Shown in pieces: positions 39,300-51,772 of a DNA stretch of 64,000 nt. Position 1 is the stretch's first letter. Every line of letters starts with the position of its first letter. A program made the position numbers and the translations under genes. Origin of the DNA: Aquanectria penicillioides (lineage: Eukaryota; Ascomycota; Sordariomycetes; Hypocreales; Nectriaceae); the NCBI GenBank assembly GCA_003415625.1, contig PYIU01000007.1, forward strand, positions 2,294,001-2,358,000, in the 5' to 3' direction. Below the pieces are notes generated by a model. The model saw only the letters and a list, made by a program, of their open reading frames with translations, searched no databases and was not told the origin of the DNA.

Positions 39300-42200
39300 A
39301 TGGACAATAACATGCAGCACACGTATGGGGCCAAGTGCCGCCTGGCCCCCATTGCTCGAGTCAAAAGAGAAGACCATATGCCACCAATAGAAGCCCGATT
39401 CTTCTATTCTTCCATTATCCCGATCGATGACCCATTATCAACGACATCCGCTCCCGGTAGCTCCGAGTCTAGATCCGCCAGAGGCCAACTGCGACCTTTC
39501 TCTCCAGGCGACAACATTGCGCTTGAGAAGGCTTGGCTGACTCTAATATCCGACAACGACCGAAGAACTCATAAAGATGCGAGGCGAGGCCAAAAACTGG
39601 ATCCCCAATCATCTCACGCATTTAGCGAGATGCTGGTTTCGATTGTCCAGAAGCTCGCTGCCAAACATTGGGGCAAACATGGTAGTAAATATCAACCACA
39701 AGACATTTCTATATCTACATATGATTCTCTCCCAACGACATCATTGCCTGCTTGTTGTCCCGACCTCTTAGTGGATGTATCCGAGGAGCTTCAAAAAACT
39801 TTTTGTGCTCTGCTTAGGAAGCAAACACCTGCGCTTGGCCTTGATCAAGTGACACATCAAGTTGCACTTGCACTTAGCCGCTTATATGAGGAAGCAGGTG
39901 ATGCTAGTGAAAGCGGCCCGTCGACGGCGGATTTTTCTGGTAGATCTAAGGCTACGTCGAACGCACACTCAGTCAGTCACCCCATTTCTCGAATTCCAAA
40001 GCCGATAAACGAACTACTCACGACATCCACCCGAAAACTGGGAACGCCTTCACTCAGCGTCAGCTTAGAGACGAATAGCCGTATGCTTTCCCAATCCCAA
40101 CCAAAGACCCAATCACCTCGAACAGAATCACCATTCAGTAACCCAGCATTCGCTCGATTTTCAGGCCATAATGACGGCATTTCTGGACAACCATTTGTCC
40201 GGGTTGGGACTCCTCCCGCACGCCAGAGACATTCTCGAGCTCTCTGACCCACGAGAGTGGTTTGCTAAGCCTCCCTCTAGGTGATGACAGAAATGAAGTC
40301 ACAGCCCAATATGGCAATCAAACAAGAAAAGGCAGCGCGGAAATCACAAGACACGGCAAGCATAGGCTAGACACGACCGAAGTTGCCGTGGGAGTCTCGA
40401 GGCTGCATATGGTGTCACTCCCCATGCTCCAAATGAAGCCAATTTACTGGTCACCTGTGAATGATGTTGCGGTTGTCATGAGAGCAACCTGGTTCTATAG
40501 GTGAGTTTGAGCTTGAGCTTGAAGCCTGTCAATGGGTACTAATGTTGTGTAGAGACACCATGCTTCCAATTCCAGCCTTGGTCGCAAACCAACTCGAAGC
40601 TGGTTTTCATGAACTCAAACCGTGGACCGAGACATGGAACGATGAGATACGATGTGCGATCGATGTTGGGCCGCTCGGCGAAGAAAAGGTGTCACATCCC
40701 CTATGGTCCAAGGATTCTGATCTCCTCGCTGGAGATAATGAAAGAGTAACAGAGAATACAATATCATCTGATGTATTTTGCGCAGCCCGTTGCTTCCAAG
40801 GAGAAGCTGCTGCTGAAGGCCGTGTTGAGACTACTGCAGGCGACAAAAGAGGTGTGATCGAGACAGCCAGTCGACCGTTTTCGAATTATCATGTCATCTA
40901 CAAGAATGAAAACGAAGCCTTTTTACTGAAACCCAGTCTCAAACCATCTGCATATTATGGGAGACGTCCAGTTTGGAAAATAATTAAAGGCTTGACAGTT
41001 GGAGTTCCAGTAGTGAGGGGTTTCGACCAGCGTATTTGGGACTCTATCCATCACAAGAAGCACCGCCTCGACAGGCCTGGAGTTTCTGCTGCGAACGAAT
41101 CTCGTGAGAGCACTGGACCCGGCGTATGTTCTGTTTGCAAAGCGGAAAGAGAACGAAGCCAGGTCACCGACCTAGTTCTTGTCGCTCATGGAATCGGCCA
41201 AAAGTTTGCGGAGCGCGTAGAGAGCTTTCACTTTACCCATGCGATAAACGCATTCCGACGAGAGGTGAACATTGAAATGCAGAGCCCGATTGTTAAAGAA
41301 GTACTCCGAGAAGATCAGAATGGCCTCATGATTCTGCCCCTGAACTGGAGGATGGGTCTGTCCTTCGAAGATGGAGGCCCAATGAGAGAAGAAGACAAGG
41401 CTATTTACACCCAGGAGACTTTTGGATTGAAAGACATCGAACCTGATACCATCCCCGCCGTTCGCAGCATGATCTCCGACGTTATGTTTGACATTCCCTT
41501 TTATATGTCCCACCACAAGGGTAAGATGATCAAGGCCTTGGTGTCTGAAGCCAATCGGGTCTTCCGCCTATGGTGTCGTAACAACCCCGGGTTTGCTGAC
41601 CATGGTCGTGTTCATCTCATCGGCCACTCGCTAGGTAGTGCAATGGCCCTGGAGATTCTGTCCCACCAGCCTACTACTGTACCGAAATTGGACCTGTCTA
41701 TCATGGAGCCCGAGACGCGATATTTCGAGTTCGATACTACTAACCTGTTCCTTGCTGGTAGCCCAGCAGGGTTTTTCCTACTACTCGAGAGAGGAGCTCT
41801 GATGCCTCGATATGGGCGAATGAAGCCAGGCGCCGATTCTGACGATACTGTTGCGCAGGATGTTGTGAGAGAGGCAGGCAGCTTTGGATGCTTGGCCGTG
41901 GAGAACATCTATAATATACTTGCCAAGGAAGATCCTATCGCCTACCTGCTCAATGGAGCTGTGGACCCTGGCTACGCCTCTGGTCTCAAACCCGCCTATG
42001 TTCCTAGTATCGCGAGTTCGCTTTGGAAATCGGTTGGTAATGTGATGCGTAGCGTTGTCCCGGGCATGACTCCAGCGCCACATCTTCTTGCCGCAGAGCC
42101 AGAGCGACCTGCGGCAGTTCGTCTCCCCTCGCAGCTGGAACTCGAGGTCCATGATTTTACGCGTGAGGAAGTTGCGGAAAAGAAGATGTTCCTACTCAAC

Positions 42201-42410
42201 GACAACGGGCAGATCGATTACTATCTCCGCTCTGGCGGGGGCCCATTGGAGATTCAGTACCTCAACATGCTGAGCGCGCATTCGAGCTACTGGACAAACA
42301 GCGACTTTATTCGCATGCTATGTATTGAGATTGGGCGGCGACCGGGCCGAGCACACACCCTCCCTGCCATGAGAGCTATCAAAGCGACGAAGAGGATGTT
42401 GATCAACTAG
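39300..42410 (+). CDS. DDHD-domain phospholipase (PA-preferring PLA1 family), with an apparent one-base omission
   Basis: An intracellular lipase of the family that includes yeast Ddl1 and mammalian iPLA1/DDHD proteins, expected to release fatty acids from phospholipids. The N-terminal part has the fungal family segment FFYSSIIPIDDPLS and NIALEKAWL. The catalytic nucleophile is in HLIGHSLGS near 41625, and the metal-binding-type DDHD residues are suggested by FDTTNLFLAGSP, GQIDYYLRSGG and LSAHSSYW near the C terminus. The intron at 40501-40552 (GTGAGT, TACTAAT, TAG) joins TWFYR to DTMLPIPALVANQLEAG. The frame must slip once between 40172 and 40247: one added base near CCGGGTTGGG (40199-40208) continues PFVRVG into the downstream frame. 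The start is uncertain: the ATG at 39300 is the first in frame, 39378 is an alternative, and an upstream exon may exist. About 1020 residues. Confidence 0.88.
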
Positions 42411-42668
42411 ATTGGCACTCTTGGAGAACTATTATCATGAAGATGGATAGCTGGCTGCATTGATTTGGTTGTGTTGGTTTGTGCGATAGCTTTGGAACAT
42501 TAGAGTTATTGAGATCTGTATTCCTTCAGATAGACTGCGTCTAGCATCTCATGGCATTCGCAAATGGCATGGAGTTATTTACCCGTAGATACACTCAGAG
42601 TTGTGATATAACGCTTCCCCAACCCCCCGATCACAATTTCCGTGAAGAAGATGAAACTGAGTAAAAAT

Positions 42669-45600
42669 TTAGAAACCCTCCAACTCCATCATGTTCTGGT
42701 CCAACTCCTCATCATCATAATCGTAGTTGTTATTCTGGACGGAAATTCGTGGCCTATGAGCTGCCTCCTCAAGTTCTTTAATTCGATCCATGTCCGCCTT
42801 TTCCTTGTGCTCCATGAGGTCTTTATAACCCCAAGTGCTGATTCCTTCCTGGTCCTTGGAACGGAAAGGTTGCGCCATTGTTCTTAAGAACCTCCTCGCG
42901 CTGCTGACAGCCATATCTGTGCTTAAGTTAACGTCAGCTTCAGAGAGGCCTTGGTTGATCCATTTGGGTAGCTGTGTGCGTTTCTTTTGGAATCGTCGGT
43001 CTGCGAGAACCATAATCCCATAATCGTCCTTGCCTCGCAAGACGCGGCCTAAACACTGTGCGGCGTGACGCATTGCATCAAAAGAGAGAAAATCGTTCTC
43101 TTTGATGCGATATGTCTCCCTCAAAAACTCGAGCCTGGCCTTTAGAATGCGTGATTCGGTGTACTGGAAAGGAACACCGATGCAAAGCACAGTCCGGCCG
43201 TACTGGTGGTCAAAATCGATACCCTCAGAAACCTTTCCTCGAGCAACACAAAGGAGTACAGCCCCTCGACCATTGCAGCACGCTGTTCGATATGTCTCTA
43301 ACGCGAGGGAAGTCTCTTGAGCGTCAGGTGTCTCCACGAGAATGAGCTTATACTTCCACACCTCATCCAATATGCCCATTCCTTGCCACATACTGATAAT
43401 AGATTCCATGTAAAGATACGATGGAAAGAAGACGACCATACCATCAGGCGTAATTTTTGCGAACTCCGTTAAGAGACTGCCGTAATTTCGAACCACACTA
43501 GGTTCGTTTCGGACTTGAAAACTCGTCGAGACCGAAGCTTGATCACTTCCTCGCGTGACAATCATGGGCAAAAATGATCGTCGTGCAAGGGTCATGCTAT
43601 AGGACTCCTGAATCACAGTGGGAAAATCGAGCATTTTGGGATAGATCTCTAAGGGCGAGATAGTTCCCGAAGTGATGATAACAGAATAGAATCTCTCAAA
43701 TACTGGTCGGATTGCGATAGCAGCATCTAGACAAGTGAAATGCAGAATGGGGTTGGGTACCTCTGCAGTGTCGGATTCGTATGGTTCCAAAATGAGTAGA
43801 AACCCCTTCTCATAAGTTGCTACAAGAGTTGCGAACGTTGCAACTTCTTGCAGCGGTTGGTAATCCTCGATGTTCGTGAGCTCGAGGGTTCTTACCAGAG
43901 ATGTGAGTCGCTCAGCACAGAATCTCAATGGCTTCTTTTCAATGAAGGTGTGCTCTCTAAGGTGTGCAAGAAATGATGGCGGAGTCTCTGAGATGACTTG
44001 ACGAACTTTCATGCGAGTCTGAGGCTAAGGTTAGGATGTGAACTGTGTGGGATAGCCGAGAGCCCTACCTTGAGATACTCGATAAATCTTTTCAGGAAGG
44101 ATACGAAGTGCTCTGCTCTTCTGATATTACCCGGCACAGCCTCTTTGAGAAGATCTTCGGGGAGTGCTGAGAGGCGGTTAAAGAATTGTGACGCAGAGGC
44201 GGTGTAGAGGTTGAGCGGGAACTCACCAGGATTTGACATAAACGCATCTTCTTGACGAGCTTCGTCTGCATCACGAAGTCCCTGCACAAGCTTTTGATAC
44301 TCGTTTTGCAGTTGTTCCTGATCGGTTTCTCGCATTTGTGCAATTCTGTTTTCTAGATTTTGAGCTCCCCTAGTGGCCTTGCGTAATGAGTCTTCGGTGA
44401 TGTCGGTACTGAGGGCTTCAATGCAGACGTTGTCGATGTTGTGCGCCTCGTCAAACACCACAATGCAATCCTTAGAAAAATCTCGAGATACTCTTTCAGC
44501 AATCTTAGGATCGAGGAGGTAATGATAGGAAAAAATGACGACATTGCAATATTGCATCTGGAGACAATACTCAACACACTGTATACTCTATGAATATTAT
44601 GCATGGTACTTACCATGCGCCGAGCAGTGAAGTATGGGCACTGCTTGTGTTCCTCACCGTGCCGCAAGATATCATCGAAAGACCAAACCCCATTTGGGAT
44701 GAGGTTATGAAGCTCAAGGAGATCGAGGTTCTGCGATCAATATTAGCTGGTGTCAAAGAATTCGGGCACTGCTATCATGGAGCGTACGTCGTGGTAAACA
44801 CAAACATCCACATTCTCTCCCCGATCTTTCTTCTCCTTGACAAACCCAGCTGTCAGGCTTCTACACCGAGCATCAACAACTGCACCACTCTTCTCCCGTT
44901 TTACCGAAGGGTGAAGACATAAGTTCTTTCGACTTGTTAAGCCAAGGCCACGGAACTCCTCTTCATAGCCAAGTTGTTCAGCCCGGTATCTCATTAGAGA
45001 CTTCAACTCGACGAGTGCCTTTTCAATTTCTGACATAGTACCTGAAGATAGCGATGGTCAGAATTTGAGTACGCGGGAGTAAAATAAAGAGGCATAGACT
45101 AACGAGAACAATATATGAGCTTGCGTTTCTCGGGCATGTATTGCTGATAGGCCACGATGAGGGACAGCAATGACACGGTTTTCCCAGTACCAGAAGGCAT
45201 TTCCAAAACACAATGACCACCGGCGTCTAGAGTTTCTAAGATGTAGTTAGGATATATTAGTAGGAAAGCCTGGATGTGGGGGAGAAATAGAAGGACGGGT
45301 TTGAAGTACTTTTGAGATCGCACATGTATCTGAGCGAGATGTGCCTGGTCAGCCTCGACAGCCACGAGCCCTAAATCTAGAGAAAACTCACGCATATTGT
45401 TCTGGGACACAGGAAGTATTAGTTTCGGCCGAAGGTTTGGATAAGTTATAGCTTTTTGGACATACCTGGATATATCCTGGGGTAGGGAAAGAGGACTGGT
45501 AGATCACTGAAAGGAGAATAAGCATTGGTATTGCGTGGAGCGACGGGACAGAGGAAGGCTAAAACGCTGCGCTGGTGCCTTACTCGATGTTGAACTTCAT
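42669..45600 (-). CDS. TFIIH DNA helicase XPD/Rad3
   Basis: The 5'-3' DNA helicase of TFIIH, acting in nucleotide excision repair and transcription initiation. Nine exons on the minus strand: 45584-45600, 45466-45506, 45392-45401, 45311-45330, 45104-45235, 44788-45041, 44614-44730, 44069-44557, 42669-44018; eight introns of 50-77 nt. The spliced length is 2430 nt, 809 residues. It starts [20 protein letters not shown] as in yeast Rad3. Walker A is [15 protein letters not shown], the DEAH box is [10 protein letters not shown], and the late helicase motif GRVLRG is present. All four iron-sulfur cysteines are present, in [20 protein letters not shown] and CPYFTARR. The two smallest exons, of 10 and 20 nt, lie between the first conserved block and Walker A. 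The gene is convergent with the DDHD lipase, 258 nt away, and shows no frame break. Confidence 0.96.
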
Positions 45601-48600
45601 GGTGACTTAGGGAATGGGCACCGGGGCAAGCCCTCGGCGATACTGAACAGGGTCGAGACGGTGGGTTCGTACAGCCTACGACTGAGGTGAACCGTGACGC
45701 CAGGCTTTGAAGCAGAACCAAGCTGTCGCGAAATCACGTGACAAGAAACCACTGGGGCCGCCACTGATCAGTCAGCAAGATTGTTTTCCTGGGGCCAGTG
45801 CCCAAGAAATAGGGAGCGGGGTCGTCATCCCAGTCAATGTACGGATACAACTGTCAAAAATTCAACGTACCTACCTGTTCAAGGTACACAAGCGACTGGC
45901 AGGGTCTTTGGATCTCCGACGGAATCTGAGCTTGGGCAAGGTTACGTACTGTGTGAGGCGAAACACCTGGTCTTAAAATGAGGCATGGGAGGGACTGGGC
46001 CCAAGATCCGGAAGGGAGAAACGCATGGGCAAGCAAAGAGGTCCCAAAGATCTGTCGAGAGTGGGTAATCTTGTGTGGGGGGGCACTGGCACCAACCGTT
46101 GGTATCGGGTGTCGGAAGCGACACTGCCAGTCCAGACAAGCTGTGGATCAACCAATACGTACGGCTATCAACGGAGGTTGACCAGTGTTTCGATGCCGAC
46201 AATTGACGAGCAATAATGGGATCTAGTTGAGCCTGGTGGAACTAAAGCTGCTTATTACCTACCACTGGCTGCTTTGGTTGATATTCTGATACTTGCTTTA
46301 GGATAGTAATCAACGTATTAGAGGCAGTATGGGTTGATGGGAGTTCTTGAAAGCTGTGTTTCAAAGCGCCGTCAAGTGAGAGAGCGAAGAGGTACTAATA
46401 AGCCGCTCAACCTTAGTATCATGGTCAATTCTTTTTTGGGTCGTTCTATGACGACGTCTGTTGAGACGAGGGATGACGCATTTACCTTCTGCATATTGAA
46501 CTTGATGGGGTCTAAAAAATAAGCCCCATTCTAGCTACGGCAAAAGTAAAGGAAGATATTGGGAGAACATGTGCAAAGCGGTCCCGTGGCCCTTTTTTAC
46601 ATTGAAGAAGGTGTATAACAGATTCGATTTTGGCACGGGAAAGCCGATGACCCTCGGTTTTTGACCGACTCCTTAAGGTAGTTTGATCAAAATGAAACTA
46701 CAACGAAAGTGAAAAAAAAAAGCTCCTGTTCCAGGTGTGAGTCGGGGGGCGTAATCCAGTAGTTTGCTGGTACATAGTGTTGATCCATCTTGGTGGCCGA
46801 GTTGAGGCAAGACAAGAATATGTCAGTGTGGAGTCCTTGGGTTGCCAGTGCGGAGACGCTAATGCAGAGTCTGGACTGACTTGGCGCCGGGTCCGTTATA
46901 GCGGAGAGCCATCAGAGTCACCTTACCTCACCTCACACATGGCCACATCCTTGAAGCATCGCGTCACCTCAATTTGTGACTTCGGCGCGAGGAGAGATGA
47001 TGGCACTAGTTTTAGCTACGATTTTTACCCATTTCACGCCCCCAGCTACACAAGCGGAAAGTGAAGAGATGACTACCTATGCTTGTATTTATGAAGTCTT
47101 GTCTTTCTCAGGTAGGTACCTACGGTAGGTAGGTAGGTAGTAATTGAATGAGGGGATCATCATGTACATCGTGCCGCGCTATCTTGAAGCACAGTACCAC
47201 CCAGCTGTGGCGCCCGCGGTAAGTGCTCCTTGCTCATCATGCTTTTTCGCCCTTGGCCAACAGGATGCTGTGTTCGGCGCCCCTTCCCCGCTTTATATCA
47301 GAGCTGGGCGTGCTTAATTGGCCTGTGCTCATAGCCATCAGCCACCTAGGGGGGCTTACTGGTCACTCGACAGTCACTATCACCGCATTGCATGAGGCAC
47401 GCTCACTCTTCACAATCAATGATCCATGGCCTGTTGGCCATGGACCAAGGCCAATGAATGGCTGGCGATCCATGTTGCCATAGGATAATCGAGAGTCGTG
47501 GGCATTCCTGGCGTGCACTGTATGGCTGCACGTATGCATCGCGCGTGGACATACAGTGTTAGGACGAGAGACATACTTCCTTACACAACACACCAATGCC
47601 CATCCACACCCTCCTACATATTCGCACGCTGTTCCCTCACACACAATAATAAGAGCCTTATCAGCAATTCACCATCTTCTGGCCATCCGCCATTTGCATA
47701 TCACTGCACCCAACAAACAAACGTCCACCACCACCACCATCCACTAAACCACTACTACTCCTCACCACCCCATCCCCAGCCGTGATCTGTTTCTCCCATC
47801 CCCTCCTCATTCTGGATTCCCTTCCTGTTCCATCCTCACTTCACCATTTTCTCTCATCTCGTTCGTCATTTGGCTCCGCATTCAACACCAGGCCGTCTGG
47901 TCAGCCTCATACAAACTTCGACGGCTCAACGAGTTGTTGCCAAACAACACAAACGACTCAATTGTTTGTTCAACCCTCCCCATCATCTGTCTACCTAGGT
48001 TTCTCTAGGCTTGCTCTGCCCCCATTTTACCCCTCACAAGCCAGCGTCATTGCTTCTTGGGGACATAGGTCTCGTAGCTTTGCCTACGCTCACCGTGTCC
48101 GCCTAACCGCTCTTGCAAACTGTCTCACGGTCTCGGGATTGAATCTCTTGGAATCTGCCCACCCCTTGTGCCATCATATCTTTGTCAGACCCAGCACCAG
48201 GTGCACACACTCTGGTCCCGCACAGCATTGTGCCGATCCCCTATCTCCCATATCTCACGTTCTCTTTTCCTCGCCCACTGCCTCTCCCCTCTCCTGTTTC
48301 CATTCCATTTGTCCTGTCCGCATTAGCGTTCCGTGCTCCTTGCGTCTACTATTATTCCCCCGTGGGTCCGAGGCATGTGCGACAAGAGCCTGCCTTCAGC
48401 AAAAAAGAAGCTGGGTGCGTCGCCGCATGTTGCCAATCCTTGATTCGTAGGCGAGTCTTCTGACTTTCTCATCCAGTATCCTGTGGCTAAGGCCGAATAT
48501 CTCCAGTACCTTCCAGCAAGACGTCACGGCCGCTGAACACCTGCCTCTGACCCGACAATCTTACCCCGCTGTGCATATCATCATTGCATTCATCTCCCCA

Positions 48601-48688
48601 ATTCGCACTCCACGCACGACGAAGGAACAGTCCACGCCGCCAAATCCAATCTCCCTTTGGCTGTCCAACACGCGCTGCTTCCGCTGAT
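45601..48688. promoter_or_regulatory. Divergent region between XPD and the phosphatase
   Basis: About 3.1 kb with the XPD promoter at the left and a long pyrimidine-rich leader of the phosphatase at the right (about 47600-48688). A GGTAGGTA array with flanking TACCTA lies at 47113-47140. A 222-codon open frame at 47782-48450 is low-complexity and probably a leader artefact. No gene is supported. Confidence 0.5.
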
Positions 48689-50839
48689 ATGGCCACCATT
48701 GCACTTCCTAGACCTATTCCACCTCATCGTCCCGATTCCACCATCTCGCCACCCCTTTCCCTCGAGTCTGTCAATTCCTCTGCCTCCACACCATGCCCTG
48801 TTCCAGTCCCAAACAAGCACATCCCCGTTTGTCCCACCGGACCCGCTCGTGCAGATGAGCCAAACACCCCACCACCGTCGCCACCATCGCCACGCAGCCT
48901 GGATCGTTCGCAACGGTCTTTCTTATTCCCCACGGATGAGTTCAAGCGTCTTGACAATGGTTCACTCTCCGTCTTCGAGATAAATGCACGCCAGCTGACG
49001 GAAGCCCTCGATTTTGCTTCTCGTCAACCTCTGCCAGACCCATCTCTTGTGTTCCCCTGGCTCCATGGTTTGCACCCTCAGAACCATGTGCAACAGGCAT
49101 TCTTCGCTGCCCGAAGGCGAACCTTGAGAAAGACTCCATCCTGCATCCGAGGCGTAACTGTTGTCAAAGCAGATGGAAACCTTTCGTGCGCCCGTCTCAA
49201 AGGCGCTGTAGCTCCTGACGAGGTCCTCCAATCTGGCCATGGTCCTGATTTTGTCGAGGCTGATCCCCGTGAAGGCTTTTCTGTCCGAAACTTCCAGATT
49301 CAGATTGCCAAGGTTGCTCGAACTTCCGATATCATCGTGTACGGCCAAGATACAGTTGAGACTCGAAGATTGGCCTGGGATATTGCAACTGCGCAGCGAA
49401 GATGGCGCGACAAGCAGATTGCGCAGGGCTCCTGTCCGCTTGAGTACAACACGTTTGTTTGTACTAGTCCATTTATAGATTTCGAGGAGAAGCACCCGCA
49501 AATCGTGGCTCTCGATTCTTCTGGATGTCTTACAGACAATGTCCTTGACTTTTTCCATCAAGAGAGGCAAGAAATGTTGTACATGACAGAGGCATCTGAG
49601 ATATCCCACAATGTCTTCCTGGGCCCGACCCCAGCGCCGGATAGTTCAGAAGAACAACAATTCGATATTTTAATCGAGTGCAGCGATATGGGCCGGCTCA
49701 ACCCACTGACTTTGCAACTCATCGCCGAAAGCCCCGACGAAGTTGGCAAGCAGCGTACGCTAGATTTCCCATCTTCTGGCAGCATCCTTCCTCCTACATG
49801 GTCGCACTCCGAAGCTGATGGCATCCTCGAGACTTGTAAATGGATTTATCATCTTGCCCATGGATCGTATCCCGAACCTGATGGTGATGGGTTTGGAAAT
49901 GATACTGAAGGAGACTCGTCCATGCCATCTGCATTGCAATCTCATTTTGAAGTCCGCCCTAGAAAGATTCTCATACATTGCCCGGATGGATATACCGAAT
50001 CTACAATGCTCGGAATTGCTTATTTCAGTTATAGTACTGGACGACCTGTGCCGGACGCTTGGCTTCATCTCCACACCCTCAAGAACCGAAATTTCTTTGC
50101 GTATCCGACCGATGTGGCATTGTTGACAGCCATTACGCCAAGACTCCTGCGGGAGTCCCCTATCTGTGCGGGTATGAGCTTGACTGAGATTACGACTCTG
50201 ACGAGAGATGAGCCAAGTTGGTTTGCTGGATTGGATGGCTCGTTTCCGAGTCGGATCCTTGACTATATGTATCTAGGCAACCTTGGGCATGCCAATAACC
50301 CAGATCTTTTGAAGGCGCTTGGTATCCGTCAAATCCTAAGTGTTGGCGAAACTGCCATGTGGCGGGATGGCTATATAGACGAATGGGGAGAAGAAAACGT
50401 CTGTGTAGTCCAGGGCGTCCAGGACAATGGAATCGATCCCTTGACGGAAGAGTTCACACGATGCCTTGAATTCATTGGTGGGCGAAGATACTAAATTTCT
50501 GGCCAGGCAGATGCTAATTTGTTTGTTATAGATCGAGGCCGACGGAACGGAACAGCGACTTTGGTTCACTGTCGTGTTGGAGTATCTCGCAGTGCAACAA
50601 TATGCATTGCGGAGGTCATGCGGGCCATGAATACTTCCTTTCCGCATGCATACTGCTTTGTAAGGGCCCGGCGACTTAATGTTATCATTCAGCCGCATTT
50701 GCGTTTCGCTTATGAGCTCCTGAGATGGGAAGAGACACTCCAACAAGACAACGATAGAGACCCCTCAGTAAAACGAGAGCTTGAGTGGGCAGAAATTGCG
50801 CGAGAGATTGCGCTCATGAACAGCCCGTACTCTAGGTAA
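48689..50839 (+). CDS. Dual-specificity protein phosphatase, Pps1 type
   Basis: A cysteine-based phosphatase of the fungal Pps1 family, which dephosphorylates Tyr and Ser/Thr and is linked in yeast to S-phase control. Exons are 48689-50477 and 50532-50839, with a 54-nt intron (GTGGGC...GCTAAT...TAG); 698 residues. The start MATIALPRPIPPHRP follows a Pro/Ser-rich leader; an in-frame ATG at 48584 is an alternative. The catalytic loop HCRVGVSRSAT (HCx5R, near residue 610) sits at the start of exon 2. An earlier loop, HCPDGYTES near residue 429, has Glu where the catalytic Arg should be, so the first domain is probably a pseudophosphatase, a known feature of this family. DYMYLGNLGHANN before the intron is typical of dual-specificity domains. 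Confidence 0.88.
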
Positions 50840-51772
50840 AGTTGGAATTATTGAGTGTTTGGATTCTGTTTCACTTTCATCACTCCGAGAAAGGAACCTC
50901 CATTGGATATCGGGTATCACGAGCGAAGTAACAGTTGAAAGTTTACTTTCCTGTCCAGCATGAACTTTTAAGTATGCGTCCTTCAGGATTTTGTTTTTAG
51001 TCAGGGCAGCTTGTCTTCATAGCACCAGGAGTGCGTTGGACATGCTGTTGGCGGGTTGACAATAAAGATGCGTGGGTTTGTTGGGACAGATTGGTGGACC
51101 ATTGGGGATTATGGATCACGCCGGCGTACCTGTTGTGACTTTTTTGTTTTCTTAGTTTGGTCCTCCGTCTTTACGAAGCCTTGTATTGGGCGTTTACAGG
51201 CAGAGAAGCGATTGATAGCCGGAGGTGGCGTCACATGTTTGAGACGCCAAAGTTGTGTTCAGATTGTACTTAGGTACATTGGGGCAATACTGAGGCCAAT
51301 GGCTCTTTTCTGACACTTAATTGTTCGAAAACGAAAGGGATGTCATGTTAAAAGTTATTCAAGACAAAGCTAACGAAGTGGGAGTAACTAAGACGAAATC
51401 GAGTGGTCATCGTCCCCCACCCACCCCTGCTCCCAAAAATATAGGTCGTGAAGGATTCATGCAAACCAGGCGACAAGCTTCCTGACGCACTGTACACAGA
51501 TTTGTGTCAAGGGATGGCCATATGGACGTCATACGCTCAATATTAATGTACCAGACGAAGAGGGTATTTCTGATGCCTGATTGTCCCCAGTAAGACGAAA
51601 AGAGAAAGAAATAATGTACTTCGTAGACAAACTCCGAGAGATAGGGGAAACAAATCGCAAAAGCGCAGAGCGGAAGCGCATAACGCCAAATACGATGTAA
51701 TAAGTCTCCTACCCGGTTTGGAAATGGCTTGAAGGTCCGATGAAAATTTCCACACGAGAAGATGGGTGATGC
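50840..51772. other. Convergent intergenic region phosphatase / Atg18
   Basis: It carries the two 3' untranslated regions. Only short random frames were seen, and no repeat or RNA gene was recognised. Confidence 0.5.

Noticed and set aside
40201..40284. Frame reading ARDILELSDPREWFAKPPSR in the DDHD gene
   Set aside because: It looks protein-like but needs two separate slips to be used, whereas one missing base joins the two flanking long frames without it.
47782..48450. 222-codon open frame upstream of the phosphatase
   Set aside because: Its composition is simply that of a pyrimidine-rich leader (Ser, Pro, Leu, His, Cys) with no domain or splice support.
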